DNA of 64,000 bases from Lachnospiraceae bacterium KH1T2 (lineage in GTDB: Bacteria > Bacillota > Clostridia > Lachnospirales > Lachnospiraceae). The stretch is taken from the NCBI GenBank assembly GCA_900114405.1, contig FOSY01000009.1, forward strand, positions 1 through 64,000, read 5' to 3'. Shown here in pieces: positions 41,577-50,760 of the stretch. Position numbers and translations under genes: made by a program. How positions within the stretch are numbered: the first letter of the stretch is position 1; each line of letters starts with the position of its first letter. Under the pieces are notes generated by a model. That model was not told where the DNA came from, did not search any database, and saw only the letters and a list, made by a program, of their open reading frames with translations.

Positions 41577-42932
41577 TTAATTTGCAGGGCTCAGCAATGT
41601 ACATAGCGTACTTACGATCATATAAGTCTGCGTAGGGAAAGCAAAAATCATATTTCTCAGATTTGCACCTGTAAGCTTTTGATTGATCACCAAAGTCAAG
41701 AAATCAATCCATGTCCCTGCCTCGCTTCCATAAATAGCCGCGCCGGCAAGATGCCCGTCCTTGTCAATAATAAATGTCATATCGATATCTAACTCACGAT
41801 TATCTATCCACTCATTCTTTGAACCATAAGGAACACTAACGACTCTGTACACATCAGGGCACTTTTCCGCCTCATCCACAGTAACACCCACCTGCGCAAT
41901 ACGCGGAAGCGTAAATACCAGATTAGGAACAGCCGGATAACAGATTGGAGCATCACTAACTCCAAGAATCTGAGAAGCGATATAATTCGATTCAAATTCT
42001 GCAGTAGGCGTCAGCCGAGGTATCTTCTTATCGATGGCATCTCCACTTACGTAGATATTCTGCACACATGTGCGCAGATGATCATCAACCTCAATTCCCC
42101 GACGACTGGCAGGAATTCCAAGCTCCTCAAGTCCAAGATCCTCATAATTCACCACTCGACCAGTAGCATCTAGTACATAGTCACCCTCAACACACAGTCC
42201 GGATTTTGCCATGACCTTATATCCGTTTTCTGTTTTTTCTACGCCGCAAACAGCTTCATTAAAGTGGAAATCAGCGCCCTGTGCAGACATTTTTGCCACC
42301 AGTTTTGATACATACTTTTCCGGGTATGCAGTTAAAGCTCTAGGCATAAATTCAAAGAATGTCACCTTCTTGCCCAACGTCAGTGCCATTGACGCAAATT
42401 CCATGGATATTATACCGGCACCAATGCAGATTAGATGCTCCGGCATTTCCTCAATATCCAGAAACTCACGACTTCCGTGCAGATATTCCTGTCCCGGCAC
42501 GTTCAGTCTGGCATTACGCTGACCAACGCCAAGTACAATGTTCTCTGCAGTAATCGTCTTATCACCCACCTGAATGGTATGTGCATCGATAAGTTTACCC
42601 CTTTCGCGAATGAAGTCGATACCAAACCGTTTGAGCAGAGCCGGAATTGCCTCTGAAAATTGACCTAGCTGCTGTTTCTTATATGCCATCAGCTTTTTCC
42701 AGTCAATGGTTCCAGCATGATCCACGCAGACATTCTCATAACGCTGTAGTCCTTCCAGAAATTCAAAAGGCCCGTCTAGAAGAATTTTGGCATCACATCC
42801 ATAGTTGGTACAGGTTCCTCCTGGCAAATCGTGATCCATAAGAACTACCTTTTTGCCGGCAGCTTTAAGCGTCAAAGCACCATGCCAACAAGAATGTCCA
42901 CTTCCCAAGTAGGCAACATCAAAATCAAACAT
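41577..42932 (-). CDS. NAD(P)/FAD-dependent disulfide oxidoreductase-like protein
   Basis: A 451-residue flavoprotein of the dihydrolipoamide dehydrogenase/mercuric reductase class. FAD is bound by AYLGSGHSCWHGALTLKAAG. The redox-active pair is GGTCTNYGCDAKILL, where the usual P-S-K is changed. NAD(P) binds at LICIGAGIISMEFASMALTL, and the second FAD motif is NIYVSGDAIDKKIPRLTPTA. The usual C-terminal His-x-x-x-x-Glu-Pro active site is replaced by FAFPTQTYMIV, so it is not a standard disulfide reductase. ATG 42932 follows GAGGAGG. Confidence 0.85.
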   Translation of the reverse strand: MFDFDVAYLGSGHSCWHGALTLKAAGKKVVLMDHDLPGGTCTNYGCDAKILLDGPFEFLEGLQRYENVCVDHAGTIDWKKLMAYKKQQLGQFSEAIPALLKRFGIDFIRERGKLIDAHTIQVGDKTITAENIVLGVGQRNARLNVPGQEYLHGSREFLDIEEMPEHLICIGAGIISMEFASMALTLGKKVTFFEFMPRALTAYPEKYVSKLVAKMSAQGADFHFNEAVCGVEKTENGYKVMAKSGLCVEGDYVLDATGRVVNYEDLGLEELGIPASRRGIEVDDHLRTCVQNIYVSGDAIDKKIPRLTPTAEFESNYIASQILGVSDAPICYPAVPNLVFTLPRIAQVGVTVDEAEKCPDVYRVVSVPYGSKNEWIDNRELDIDMTFIIDKDGHLAGAAIYGSEAGTWIDFLTLVINQKLTGANLRNMIFAFPTQTYMIVSTLCTLLSPAN

Positions 42933-43095
42933 TGCTTTTTCCTCCTCTTTTTTATTACCCCAATACCATCATCAGACAAAGACAGCTGTGCCTATGTTTA
43001 AAAAGAGAATCAAATATATTAACAAAATCAATATACCACAGGCTGATTCTGAGTACACGCCATATAGCAGTATTCTTTTAAATACATAGCGCAAA

Positions 43096-43140
43096 ACTGA
43101 CGATGCAAACTCTCATCAGCAAAGAATTTACATCGTCAGT
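43096..43140 (-). terminator. Terminator after the secreted protein gene
   Basis: A 10-bp perfect stem (ACTGACGATG / CATCGTCAGT) ten bases past the stop at 43151, followed on the minus strand by TTTTGCG. Confidence 0.7.
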
Positions 43141-43150
43141 ACAAGTCAAA

Positions 43151-45499
43151 CTAATTAGAAACAGTAAAACTATTGACCACTGCTGTTCCTGAGAAATTAT
43201 TTATCCCTTCGATAGTCACTGCTTTTTTAGATGAATCAGTGTATCCCACTACCTTGAAATCACCCTTTCCACTTGACTTTACTTGCTTAAGCTTGATTTT
43301 TGCCGATTTAATTTCTGCTTCCAGCTTATCCACCTTGATTCCTTTCTTTTTATCGGATATCTTCACTTTAGAAAGATTTAACAGCGAAAGATCTGCAGGA
43401 ATGATGGTAAATTCAAATTTTTTCTTTTTTAGTTCCTTTATCGTAGCTGAATCCACTCCTGATCTTTTCTTTATAGAAATTACAAAGTTAGGCTTTTTTC
43501 TACCATCAGAAACATTTTTATTATCATGGTATGAAATATTATAATCCTGAGAACTAACCTCTTTTCCATCATGATAGATCTTTAGCTCTATATCATCTGA
43601 ATATTTTTTAGAGTTTTTACTTCTCTTTACCACATGCTTACATCCATTATAAGAAACCTTTGCCGTATAAGCTATCGTACAGGTTCCAACTTTTTCTTCT
43701 ATGATATTTTCTTTCTCTTCAGCATCTCCAAATGTGAGTGTGGCAACTTTTTCTTCTTCATTCTCAACATCTCTAAATGCCTGCACGTTATTATCAATTG
43801 CAAATACAGTGGATGCTGATTTATCACTCGCAGAATCTGATATTCCCTTCTGGCGATATGTATTTTCAATCTTTGAAACTGTATCTACATCATACATTCC
43901 ATATCTATGCTTTCCGTCAGCTTTCCCAAGAGAGTAAACACTGTATTTATCTCCTTTTTTGATGCCCGGTACACTTATTATTGCCGAAACCCATTTTGCT
44001 GCATCATTTTCTTCATCATTTGAAATAAAAACGTCTTTATATTCGTCATAAGAAAATATCAGCTTGCCGCCTTCATCCACTACATTTATAGGACCATTTA
44101 CGCCATTTTTATCCTTGAAATGAAGATGCATAGCGCACTGCTTTGACCCCTCATCTACACTATACTTAGATGAACCTGTTGAAAATACTCTGCCTCCATT
44201 CACAAAAGATCCAAGATCAGAATCCAAACCACAATCTGAATTATAGTTTGCTACGGTAACGAGGTCTCCTCCATTAACCACTATGTATCCATTGGAATCA
44301 ATACCATCTCCTGATCTTCCCCTACCTGCAAGAACACGCATAATTCCGTCATTCATGGTAAATACGGATACATTATCCTCATTAGTGTTTACTCCATCAT
44401 CCTGCGACTCAATGCTAATAATTCCACCATTGATCGTCATATGCATCTCCGAGCAAAATCCCTCACATTTTGCTTTCACTTTCATGATTCCATCTTTTTT
44501 ATCTTCACCATCAACATTGATAGAAACATGTGAATATAGAGCTCCATCTTCCTTTCTCAGTTTTTTCTGAAACTTCACACTTCCCTCATACTGACTTTGC
44601 TCATCATCATCTTTATATTTAGGCTTAAGCATTCTAAAAACATTACTGCCTTCAATCTCATTTTCTGTGCCATCAGCAATAATAATATTTGCACCTGCTT
44701 TCGATGTATCAGGAGTTTTTCCGGATTTTCCATCTGTTTCACATTCATAAAGAGTATCAAAATCTATCGCCGGAGCCACATCACACTCAACTTCAAGATC
44801 ATCTAAAACAAGCGTTACTCTGTCCGCTTCATCTTCACCCACATCTACTTTTATCTGACCATTCCATTCACCATGAAGCCTGTAAGTGCCTGCCTTTGTA
44901 ATATGAAATACAGGATTTTCATAGGCTTCTTTCTCCGAATGCATGAAACTTTCATAAGCATTGCTTTCATCTGTTTCATCGTTAAAATCATCTACTGCAT
45001 CCTCATAGTATGGAAGTGTCGCAAAAATGTATTCTGTGTATCCTTCAGCTTTATAATAATATGCCCACTCATTCTCTTCATCATATTGAACTTTCTTATA
45101 ATCTTTAAGATCAAGTTTTGGATAGTATCTTATATCATGAGCAATATAGTTACCTGATGTATCAGGCTCTGTTCCAGTAAAATACTCTGCCGGCGAATTC
45201 TTTACAGCCTTGTGATCAGTCGTCGGATCTGCATGCCATACATAATCATATTCAGGCACTTCTTCACCATCGATAGTTACTTTATCTTTATCCAGGAGCA
45301 CATCCACCACATCTGCCTGTACATCATTGTGCAAAGTGACTTCCCCTTTATCAAACTCTGTCACATCATAAACAGCATCATCCGCTTTCTCAGCATCCAA
45401 AGGCGTCTCGGCGCTTACCCCTTCCGCAGACACCCCCACCAGTAAAACAGTCGAAAGTACTACACCCAGATTCTTTACGATAAATCCTCTTTTTCTCAT
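43151..45499 (-). CDS. Secreted carbohydrate-binding (Cthe_2159-like) protein
   Basis: A 782-residue exported protein. A signal peptide is clear (RKRGFIVKNLGVVLSTVLLV, cleavage after GVSA/E). The centre, about 210-500, holds right-handed beta-helix turns: FHITKAGTYRLHGEWNGQIK, VTLVLDDLEVECDVAPAIDF, MHMTINGGIISIESQDDGVN and GDGIDSNGYIVVNGGDLVTV. These match the calcium-dependent Cthe_2159/PF14262 polysaccharide-binding fold. The C-terminal third is lysine-rich repeated beta domain, perhaps for wall attachment. ATG 45499 follows AAGGAGAAGG. It lies 93 bases after the phosphatase gene. Confidence 0.8.
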   Translation of the reverse strand: MRKRGFIVKNLGVVLSTVLLVGVSAEGVSAETPLDAEKADDAVYDVTEFDKGEVTLHNDVQADVVDVLLDKDKVTIDGEEVPEYDYVWHADPTTDHKAVKNSPAEYFTGTEPDTSGNYIAHDIRYYPKLDLKDYKKVQYDEENEWAYYYKAEGYTEYIFATLPYYEDAVDDFNDETDESNAYESFMHSEKEAYENPVFHITKAGTYRLHGEWNGQIKVDVGEDEADRVTLVLDDLEVECDVAPAIDFDTLYECETDGKSGKTPDTSKAGANIIIADGTENEIEGSNVFRMLKPKYKDDDEQSQYEGSVKFQKKLRKEDGALYSHVSINVDGEDKKDGIMKVKAKCEGFCSEMHMTINGGIISIESQDDGVNTNEDNVSVFTMNDGIMRVLAGRGRSGDGIDSNGYIVVNGGDLVTVANYNSDCGLDSDLGSFVNGGRVFSTGSSKYSVDEGSKQCAMHLHFKDKNGVNGPINVVDEGGKLIFSYDEYKDVFISNDEENDAAKWVSAIISVPGIKKGDKYSVYSLGKADGKHRYGMYDVDTVSKIENTYRQKGISDSASDKSASTVFAIDNNVQAFRDVENEEEKVATLTFGDAEEKENIIEEKVGTCTIAYTAKVSYNGCKHVVKRSKNSKKYSDDIELKIYHDGKEVSSQDYNISYHDNKNVSDGRKKPNFVISIKKRSGVDSATIKELKKKKFEFTIIPADLSLLNLSKVKISDKKKGIKVDKLEAEIKSAKIKLKQVKSSGKGDFKVVGYTDSSKKAVTIEGINNFSGTAVVNSFTVSN

Positions 45500-45592
45500 A
45501 AATCCTTCTCCTTATAGAAATACAAAGATCAACGATTCCTAATAAGAATATACCGCACTTTACTATCCAAGCAGTGTATTTTATTCATACAA

Positions 45593-46045
45593 TTAATGCA
45601 TACTTTCCAACAAACCTCTGCACCCTTTGTAAATATCCTGATATGCCTTTTCAAAATTTCTTGTATACCATGGATCCTCAATCTCTGCCTTAGGCGTATC
45701 AGTATATTCCATAAGATAGTGAATCTTATTCTCCGGATCATCACCAAGAATTCTACTGAGATAATACATATTTTCTTCATCCATTCCGATTATCAGATCA
45801 AATTCATCATATTCACTTCTCTTAACCTGACGTGCTCTATGATCACCTATCGGAACATCATGGCTGCAAAGTGCCTTTCTCATCGGCAGATAGATCTCAT
45901 TTCCAATTTCTTCAGTAGAAGTAGCTGCCGAATCAACATAGAAGTTATCAGCAAGCCCCTCCTTATCTATAATATTCTTAAAAATATACTCTGCACTAAC
46001 TGAGCGGCAGATATTGCCGTGACAGACAAATAAAATCTTTATCAT
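45593..46045 (-). CDS. Low-molecular-weight protein tyrosine phosphatase
   Basis: A 150-residue LMW-PTP. The P-loop CHGNICRS (Cys8 to Arg14) is at the N-terminus, and the general-acid loop is IEDPWYTRNFEKAYQDI. DLIIGMDEENMYYL completes the fold. It removes phosphate from tyrosine residues, often in exopolysaccharide control. Its first twelve codons are the integration target of the neighbouring mobile elements: partial copies occur at 40451, 56454 and 56616. ATG 46045 is 142 bases after the integrase stop. Confidence 0.9.
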   Translation of the reverse strand: MIKILFVCHGNICRSVSAEYIFKNIIDKEGLADNFYVDSAATSTEEIGNEIYLPMRKALCSHDVPIGDHRARQVKRSEYDEFDLIIGMDEENMYYLSRILGDDPENKIHYLMEYTDTPKAEIEDPWYTRNFEKAYQDIYKGCRGLLESMH

Positions 46046-46160
46046 ATCGATTTTCCTTGTTTTATCAGGGCTTAGACACCTTTTCCATTTTCATTTGCCG
46101 GCATAATATATGCATATTTTGGCATATTTACACCGGCAAAAGGTGTAAAGTAAGGTGTAA
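46012..46160. other. Right attachment site (attR) of the integrative element
   Basis: The core is the phosphatase P-loop coding sequence 46012-46045. About 95 bases away, at 46138-46160, are the paired repeats AAAAGGTGTAAA and AAGGTGTAA, which look like integrase arm-binding sites. Inverted arms TTACACCTT at 46150-46185 may also end the int transcript. Matching cores with arm repeats lie at 40451-40598, 56370-56484 and 56527-56642. Confidence 0.75.
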
Positions 46161-46187
46161 TTATTTTTCGTTTACACCTTAAGATTT

Positions 46188-47384
46188 TCACACAACATTC
46201 AGCTTCTCGATCTCTGCTTTTGCATCCTCAAAATTCACGTGAGTATAGACATTAAGCGTAGTTCCAATGTCTGCATGTCCCATGAGATACTGAAGCGTTT
46301 TCGGATTCATCCCGGACTTCGCCATGTTGGAACAGTAGGTATGACGGCATACATGAGGTGTAATCTCGGGCATCTGAAGCTTATAAATGGAATTATACTT
46401 GTCCACTATATGCTTAAAGTAATGGTCCCAGTGAAGCGAGTATGTAATGCTTCCATCCTTGTCGTAGTATAGAAATCCGGTATACCCGTCAACTATCGGC
46501 TCAACCTTGGGTGTGTTGCGTTCAGAAATGATCTTCCTAAAGCAAGCCTCAACGTCTTCTGTCATAGGCAGTACTCTGGTTCCGCAAGTAGTCTTTGTGC
46601 TCTCGATGTAGTATCCAATATGTGCACGCTTTTGAAGCTGATGGTCCACATTGATCTTGTGATTCTCAAAATCGATATCCCCAAGAGTCAGTCCGCAAAA
46701 CTCCGAGATGCGAAGCCCCGTATGGAAAAGAATATAAATCCCTTCATAGTATTTGCAAAAATGAGGATCCTCTTTTACAAACTTAAGGAATTCTCTCTCT
46801 TCGTCCATGGTTATCGAAAGCCTTGTATGGCTATCATTTACAATCACGGATGCCAATTCGAAATCAAACGGACTCTTGCGGATCAGATCATCATCCACAG
46901 CCATTTTAAAAGCCGGTCTTAAGACGCCTCTTAAAGAATGAATTGAGCTATAACTCTTTCCATCTGCCTGAAGCTTGATAAGCCAGCATTTTGCATTTGA
47001 GAAGCGCACTGTATCAATGCGTTTTCTGCCAAAGGGATCCTTACTCAGGAAATTGGTCACCGTCTTATAACCCGCCTTTGTTGTAGGTCTCACACCGGTC
47101 TTCGTAGAAATGTATTTCTCCACAAGTTCCAGCACGGTCATATTGCCACCATTTGAAACGATGTTGTCAAACAGATCAGCCTGAATCTGACGTTCCATTT
47201 CTCTTAGGGATAAAGTTCTGACTTTTCCCTGTGGCGTAGCATAATTATGATCAGGCCTCTAACTGTAAACGAATTTTTCTTTTCCGTTGGCATCTATATA
47301 CTTGAACTGATACATTCCGTCCTTACGCTGGATCTCTCCGTTGTGTAAAACTCTTCCTCTGTTATCCTTTCTTTTTTCACTCAT
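46188..47384 (-). pseudogene. int: Tyrosine recombinase (integrase) with in-frame amber codon
   Basis: The catalytic domain is complete: TGLRISEFCGL (Arg), HVCRHTYCSNM (His-x-x-Arg) and LMGHADIGTTLNVYTHV (His and nucleophile Tyr). The core-binding domain is TVLELVEKYISTKTGVRPTT. The true start is ATG 47384 (MSEKRKDNRGRVLHNGEIQR), giving an arm-binding N-terminal domain, but TAG at 47261-47259 interrupts it where FVYSW is expected (TGG to TAG). A restart at ATG 47198 would give 336 residues without the arm-binding domain. Integration ability is therefore doubtful. Confidence 0.85.
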
Positions 47385-47413
47385 ATTTGTAGTCCTCCTT
47401 GTCATAATAGAAA

Positions 47414-47460
47414 AGGCGAACTCCCCGACATTGACATTATATCAATCGGGCTGTTCGCCT
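47414..47460 (-). terminator. Terminator between xis and int
   Basis: AGGCGAAC / GTTCGCCT with an inner CCCGA/TCGGG stem, followed on the minus strand by TTTCTATTAT, lies 44 bases after the xis stop. It would insulate int from the rep-xis message. Confidence 0.8.
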
Positions 47461-47503
47461 GCTACGTATTTTTTGTTCTGTTTTCATTATTTCATGTGTT
47501 TAT

Positions 47504-47869
47504 TCATACCGCCGTTGCCTGATCAAGAAACTCTTCGAAGAGTCTTCGCTTAATGCGCTGATGCGATCCTATTTCAAGAATGAACGGCTCATTGTAGTGC
47601 TCTGCCAGAATACTTCTAAGTCTCTTTTCTCCAATCCCATAATACTCAGCAGCTTCCTGTATCGATAGAGAATACTTGTCCGCAATAGAAACAATGGGGC
47701 TATCTTTCACCTCTTTTACCGGAACCGCTTCTTTCATAGTCTTCTTCAGCTCACAAAGAATTCCATAAGCAAGCGGAACCATCGTCGGAACTTTAGCGGG
47801 ACGTTCCATAATCTCATGTATCAGAGTTATTCCATTTGCATTGTTGCATCCAAGATCTGTATTAAGCAT
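47504..47869 (-). CDS. Excisionase-like HTH protein
   Basis: A 121-residue protein. The C-terminal half is an excisionase-type winged helix (YSLSIQEAAEYYGIGEKRLR, then PFILEIGSHQRIKRRLFEEF) as in Tn916-type Xis. The N-terminal half is an extra segment seen in mobilizable elements. Its start overlaps the RepA stop by eight bases. It would bend att DNA to favour excision by the integrase downstream. Confidence 0.8.
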   Translation of the reverse strand: MLNTDLGCNNANGITLIHEIMERPAKVPTMVPLAYGILCELKKTMKEAVPVKEVKDSPIVSIADKYSLSIQEAAEYYGIGEKRLRSILAEHYNEPFILEIGSHQRIKRRLFEEFLDQATAV

Positions 47870-48278
47870 ATTTCTCTTCTCCTTCCATAGTTTTCTTTAC
47901 TCTGGGCTTCCAATTTGGATTGTACGGTGAAAGAAGATCGTACACATAAATCCTGTTTGACCTCCCAAGCCCTCTGTGCTTCCTCTGAACAAGATCATAT
48001 TTCTCCAATTCCTTCAAAAGTTCATTGATCTTTTTGTTCCCACAGTTCATAAGTCTCATCATCTCTTCGATGATAAAATAGATAAACACGCACCCGTGAT
48101 CATCTCTCCAATCACTTCCATTGATATCTGACAAACACCTGCGGTCAAGCAAAATCATGTATAGCATTTTTGCATCAATCGACATTTCTTCGAATGCAGG
48201 ATCCTCAAACAATCTCTTCGGAAGCCTGTAAAACAATCTTGTGTCATTCATTAATTCATCATATTCTGTCATAGTCAT
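47862..48278 (-). CDS. Replication initiator RepA N-terminal domain protein
   Basis: A 138-residue protein matching the RepA_N domain: FYRLPKRLFEDPAFEEMSID, AKMLYMILLDRRCLSDI, DDHGCVFIYFIIEEMMRLMN and a YDLVQRKHRGLGRSN winged-helix end. Plasmid RepA proteins are usually longer; short versions such as this are common in Lachnospiraceae mobilizable elements. It probably aids replication of the excised circle or acts as regulator. It is co-translated with the excisionase. ATG 48278 follows AAAGGAATAAAG. Confidence 0.8.
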   Translation of the reverse strand: MTMTEYDELMNDTRLFYRLPKRLFEDPAFEEMSIDAKMLYMILLDRRCLSDINGSDWRDDHGCVFIYFIIEEMMRLMNCGNKKINELLKELEKYDLVQRKHRGLGRSNRIYVYDLLSPYNPNWKPRVKKTMEGEEKYA

Positions 48279-48372
48279 TTTTCTTTATTCCTTTCTTTTT
48301 CCATATCGAAAATTTTGTTGTTTATAAACTGGCAAGTAGTGCATCGGTGTACACCTGATGCGATTTTGCTTG

Positions 48373-48390
48373 TTGGGGAGTATGCCCCAA
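48373..48390. other. Small hairpin between mobC and repA
   Basis: TTGGGG / CCCCAA with a six-base loop, in about 180 bases where a relaxase gene would be expected. It could be part of a nick region. The evidence is weak. Confidence 0.3.
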
Positions 48391-48458
48391 TCCCACCGAT
48401 TGTCGATTTTTCATCTACAAGCTACGCCTGCAGGCAGGCTAAAAACACTTTTCCGGAA

Positions 48459-48801
48459 CTACGTGATTTCAAGCAATTTATCAAAATACTCTTTTACTGT
48501 TTCCAGAACTTTCTCATGCTCGACTTTCATATCAGCAATGATTTTCAACCCAGCCGTAGGTATTGGCTGCTTTTGCAATCTGATTAATGTTTCTACTGTC
48601 GATGCACATCATCTTGGCAAGATCATGAATTGCAGTAAAATCTACATTGATGTAATATCCATCGATTGCCATTTTCCTGATATAGGCACTCATATTCTTG
48701 AAACCCATTTGCTCCATTCTGTCTCGGATCATTTTCAATTCTTTGTCCGAAAGCTTGATATGGATCTGTCTGTTACACGGAAGATATTCTTGTTTATACA
48801 T
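48459..48801 (-). pseudogene. mobC: MobC-type relaxosome protein, frameshifted
   Basis: ATG 48801 follows AAGGAGAG. The first 80 codons are typical MobC: RQIHIKLSDKELKMIRDRME, MSAYIRKMAIDGYYINVDFT and NINQIAKAANTYG. Near 48552 the frame is lost (WVENHC then stop) and the C-terminal helix MKVEHEKVLETVKEYFDKLL continues in another frame to TAG at 48461-48459. No relaxase gene follows, although it normally would, so the element cannot mobilise itself. Confidence 0.8.
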
Positions 48802-49313
48802 TTGTTTTTTCTCTCCTTCTTGAAATAAAAAAAGCATCCTTAAGGATGCCTGCGTTAATAGTTACCGGTATGCTTTTCTATGATCCTCTCAAGGTGATCA
48901 CCTCCTATCCTTATCCCATCCGATCCACCGTAGTGTAGTTTCGACACACTACGGATAGGATACGATTAGTATTACTAAAGTCAGTTTTATTTCTCTCAGT
49001 CTTATTACTTTGTCCTTTTGACATTTCTTCACGTTTCCGAAGGACATTTCCTGAAGTCTGATTTTCATACTTCCCTCGTGTCCTTTTAAGACTACTATGG
49101 TATGATTTGGACACACGAGAGCGAGTTATCCACATGCGCATGGTTGCTTTGTTTTTCTCATAACATCATCACCGCCTTCCTATTTGTTGAATTTGCACAA
49201 TTATCTTTGTGAATTATTACCCATAAAATCGGTCACCTTTTGTCCACCTTTTCCCGACAATTTACCATTTTAAAAGAAATGACCATTCTCTGTAAGCAAT
49301 TTTGAACATCAAA
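48802..49313. other. Non-coding region with oriT candidate
   Basis: No gene seen. A 9-bp perfect inverted repeat (CCGTAGTGT / ACACTACGG, 48928-48954) is nested in CCTATCC/GGATAGG, 127 bases upstream of mobC, where the origin of transfer of such elements usually lies. A second arm pair CGTGTCC / GGACACACG spans 49077-49125. The stem GCATCC / GGATGC at 48831-48848 is a small hairpin near the mobC start. Confidence 0.5.
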
Positions 49314-49343
49314 AAAGCCCAAACCACAAGGGGTCTGAGCTTT
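49314..49343 (-). terminator. Terminator of the GyrI-like gene
   Basis: AAAGC-x-CA-x-ACC type stem (AAAGCTCAGACC / GGTTTGGGCTTT, two mismatches) followed on the minus strand by TTTGATG, 85 bases past the stop at 49428. Confidence 0.75.
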
Positions 49344-49427
49344 GTCATACATTTATAAAACTATCTGATTACCGATTTTTGGGTATATGAAACACACCAT
49401 TAATACAGAATATGTGTTCGGCTTTTG

Positions 49428-50363
49428 TCAAGTATCTTTTCTTCTAATAGGATGCCTAATTACTGTCTTCAGTTTCTCCGGAGCAACCTTCCTAGCATCG
49501 CTTAGATAAATCTCATGGTGCAGGCGTTTATCTGTTATATCCAGATCATACCCCTGTTCTTCCGTGAACTTGTGCATAGCATCAACTGTAGCAGGCTCGT
49601 CATCATAAGAACCGAGATGCATACACTGGACACATAAGCCCTCTTCAATAGTCATGAACTCAACCCTAGAAAAATCTAGTTTTTTCTTTTTTGTCGCCTC
49701 ATTTACTGCCCAATTGAAATCATATTCGCTCACAAAATCCGGAAGGCGTATCACAGAAATCCAGCGAAAATCTTCCTTGTGTGCATAATCAATACCGTCC
49801 TTACCGTCCATCCACCAAAAGCCCTCCAACGGTGGAACCACATAATCGAAGTATCCATCTATCTTATGGTCGCCTTTCTTGCTCATCTTGATAGTAAAAG
49901 CTATCCCATATAACAGTCCTATTGCAGCTTTATATTCACCATTTTCATCGTTTGGATTGCCTTTGCCACGAATCGCAATATAATTCATCTTTGGAACCGA
50001 TATTATTGCCGGTTTATCTTTGGGCATGTAAAACTCTTTGTATTCTTTCTTAAAATCAAACGCCACTGCACTTACCCCCCTTAGTCGTTTTACTCTTTTG
50101 TCCACATTCTTCATAAACTCTTCTTCCGACATACTCGGATCTCTCGTTCCAAGGATCAGATTGCAAGGCAGTTTATCACACTCTCCACAAAAATTAAAAC
50201 CATTCTGAATCCTGCAACAATAATATATGGGACACTCCTTTCCCTCAGGCGCATGAAATACCTTACCGCATACTGCATTGCAGCCCTTACACATTTCTCC
50301 GTAGCAATAGCACACACTGCAGTCCGAACCGCAGCAGCTGATCATTTCATTAAGATCACTCAT
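49428..50363 (-). CDS. DUF3795 zinc-binding domain fused to GyrI-like ligand-binding domain
   Basis: A 311-residue protein. The N-terminus is cysteine-rich DUF3795: MISCCGSDCSVCYCYGEMCK, then CGKVFHAPEGKECPIYYCC and FCGECDKLPCNLI, about a dozen cysteines able to hold zinc or iron-sulfur. From residue 110 a GyrI/SOUL-like small-molecule-binding domain follows: YIAIRGKGNPNDENGEYKAA, FWWMDGKDGIDYAHKEDFRW and LCVQCMHLGSYDDEPATV. ATG 50363 overlaps the end of the MmcQ-like frame. GyrI-like proteins sequester toxins or drugs. Confidence 0.85.
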   Translation of the reverse strand: MSDLNEMISCCGSDCSVCYCYGEMCKGCNAVCGKVFHAPEGKECPIYYCCRIQNGFNFCGECDKLPCNLILGTRDPSMSEEEFMKNVDKRVKRLRGVSAVAFDFKKEYKEFYMPKDKPAIISVPKMNYIAIRGKGNPNDENGEYKAAIGLLYGIAFTIKMSKKGDHKIDGYFDYVVPPLEGFWWMDGKDGIDYAHKEDFRWISVIRLPDFVSEYDFNWAVNEATKKKKLDFSRVEFMTIEEGLCVQCMHLGSYDDEPATVDAMHKFTEEQGYDLDITDKRLHHEIYLSDARKVAPEKLKTVIRHPIRRKDT

Positions 50364-50721
50364 CTCCCAATATCTCCTTCTGCTTTTTCTTACTGAGGCT
50401 CTCAAGCACAATCCTATATGCCTTTTCAAGCAGATCCATTAGAATTTCATCTGGCACATTTCCATCCGTTTTTACTGAGTTCCAATGTGTCTTATTCATG
50501 TAATAGCCGGGTATTATATCCTCGTACTGCTTACGCTAGAAATTCCCTTCCAGAGGCTCCAATTTTAGAGTTATGTAATAAGGCTTGTCATTATCATCCA
50601 GGCATATTGAGGCAAACATCTTTCCGCCAATCTGATAACGGATCCAGTTCCAATCCTTCTGCAAGTCCTTGGTCACGCCAGGCATTTTCAGTAAATAATC
50701 ATCAATCCATTCGTATTTCAT
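50356..50721 (-). pseudogene. MmcQ/YjbR family protein with in-frame TAG
   Basis: The frame from ATG 50721 begins YEWIDDYLLKMPGVTKDLQK and holds GGKMFASICLDDNDKPYYIT and LKLEPLEGNF. It then meets TAG at 50538-50536 and goes on in frame with RKQYEDIIPGYYMNKTHWNS and ILMDLLEKAYRIVLESL. The second part is the normal MmcQ/YjbR C-terminus, where leucine or another residue would stand in place of the stop. This family has a DNA-binding-like CyaY fold. The full frame ends overlapping the next gene start. Confidence 0.8.
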
Positions 50722-50760
50722 GACATCAGTCTCCCGTTTTCTTAACCAATATGCCTGAGT

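Noticed and set aside
48911..49141. A 76-codon minus-strand frame upstream of mobC
   Set aside because: Its text is low in hydrophobic residues and follows the inverted repeats; no ribosome site or family is visible.
5671..50721. A reassigned stop codon in this organism
   Set aside because: Interrupted genes use both TAG and TGA, while intact neighbours end normally with TAA, TGA and TAG.
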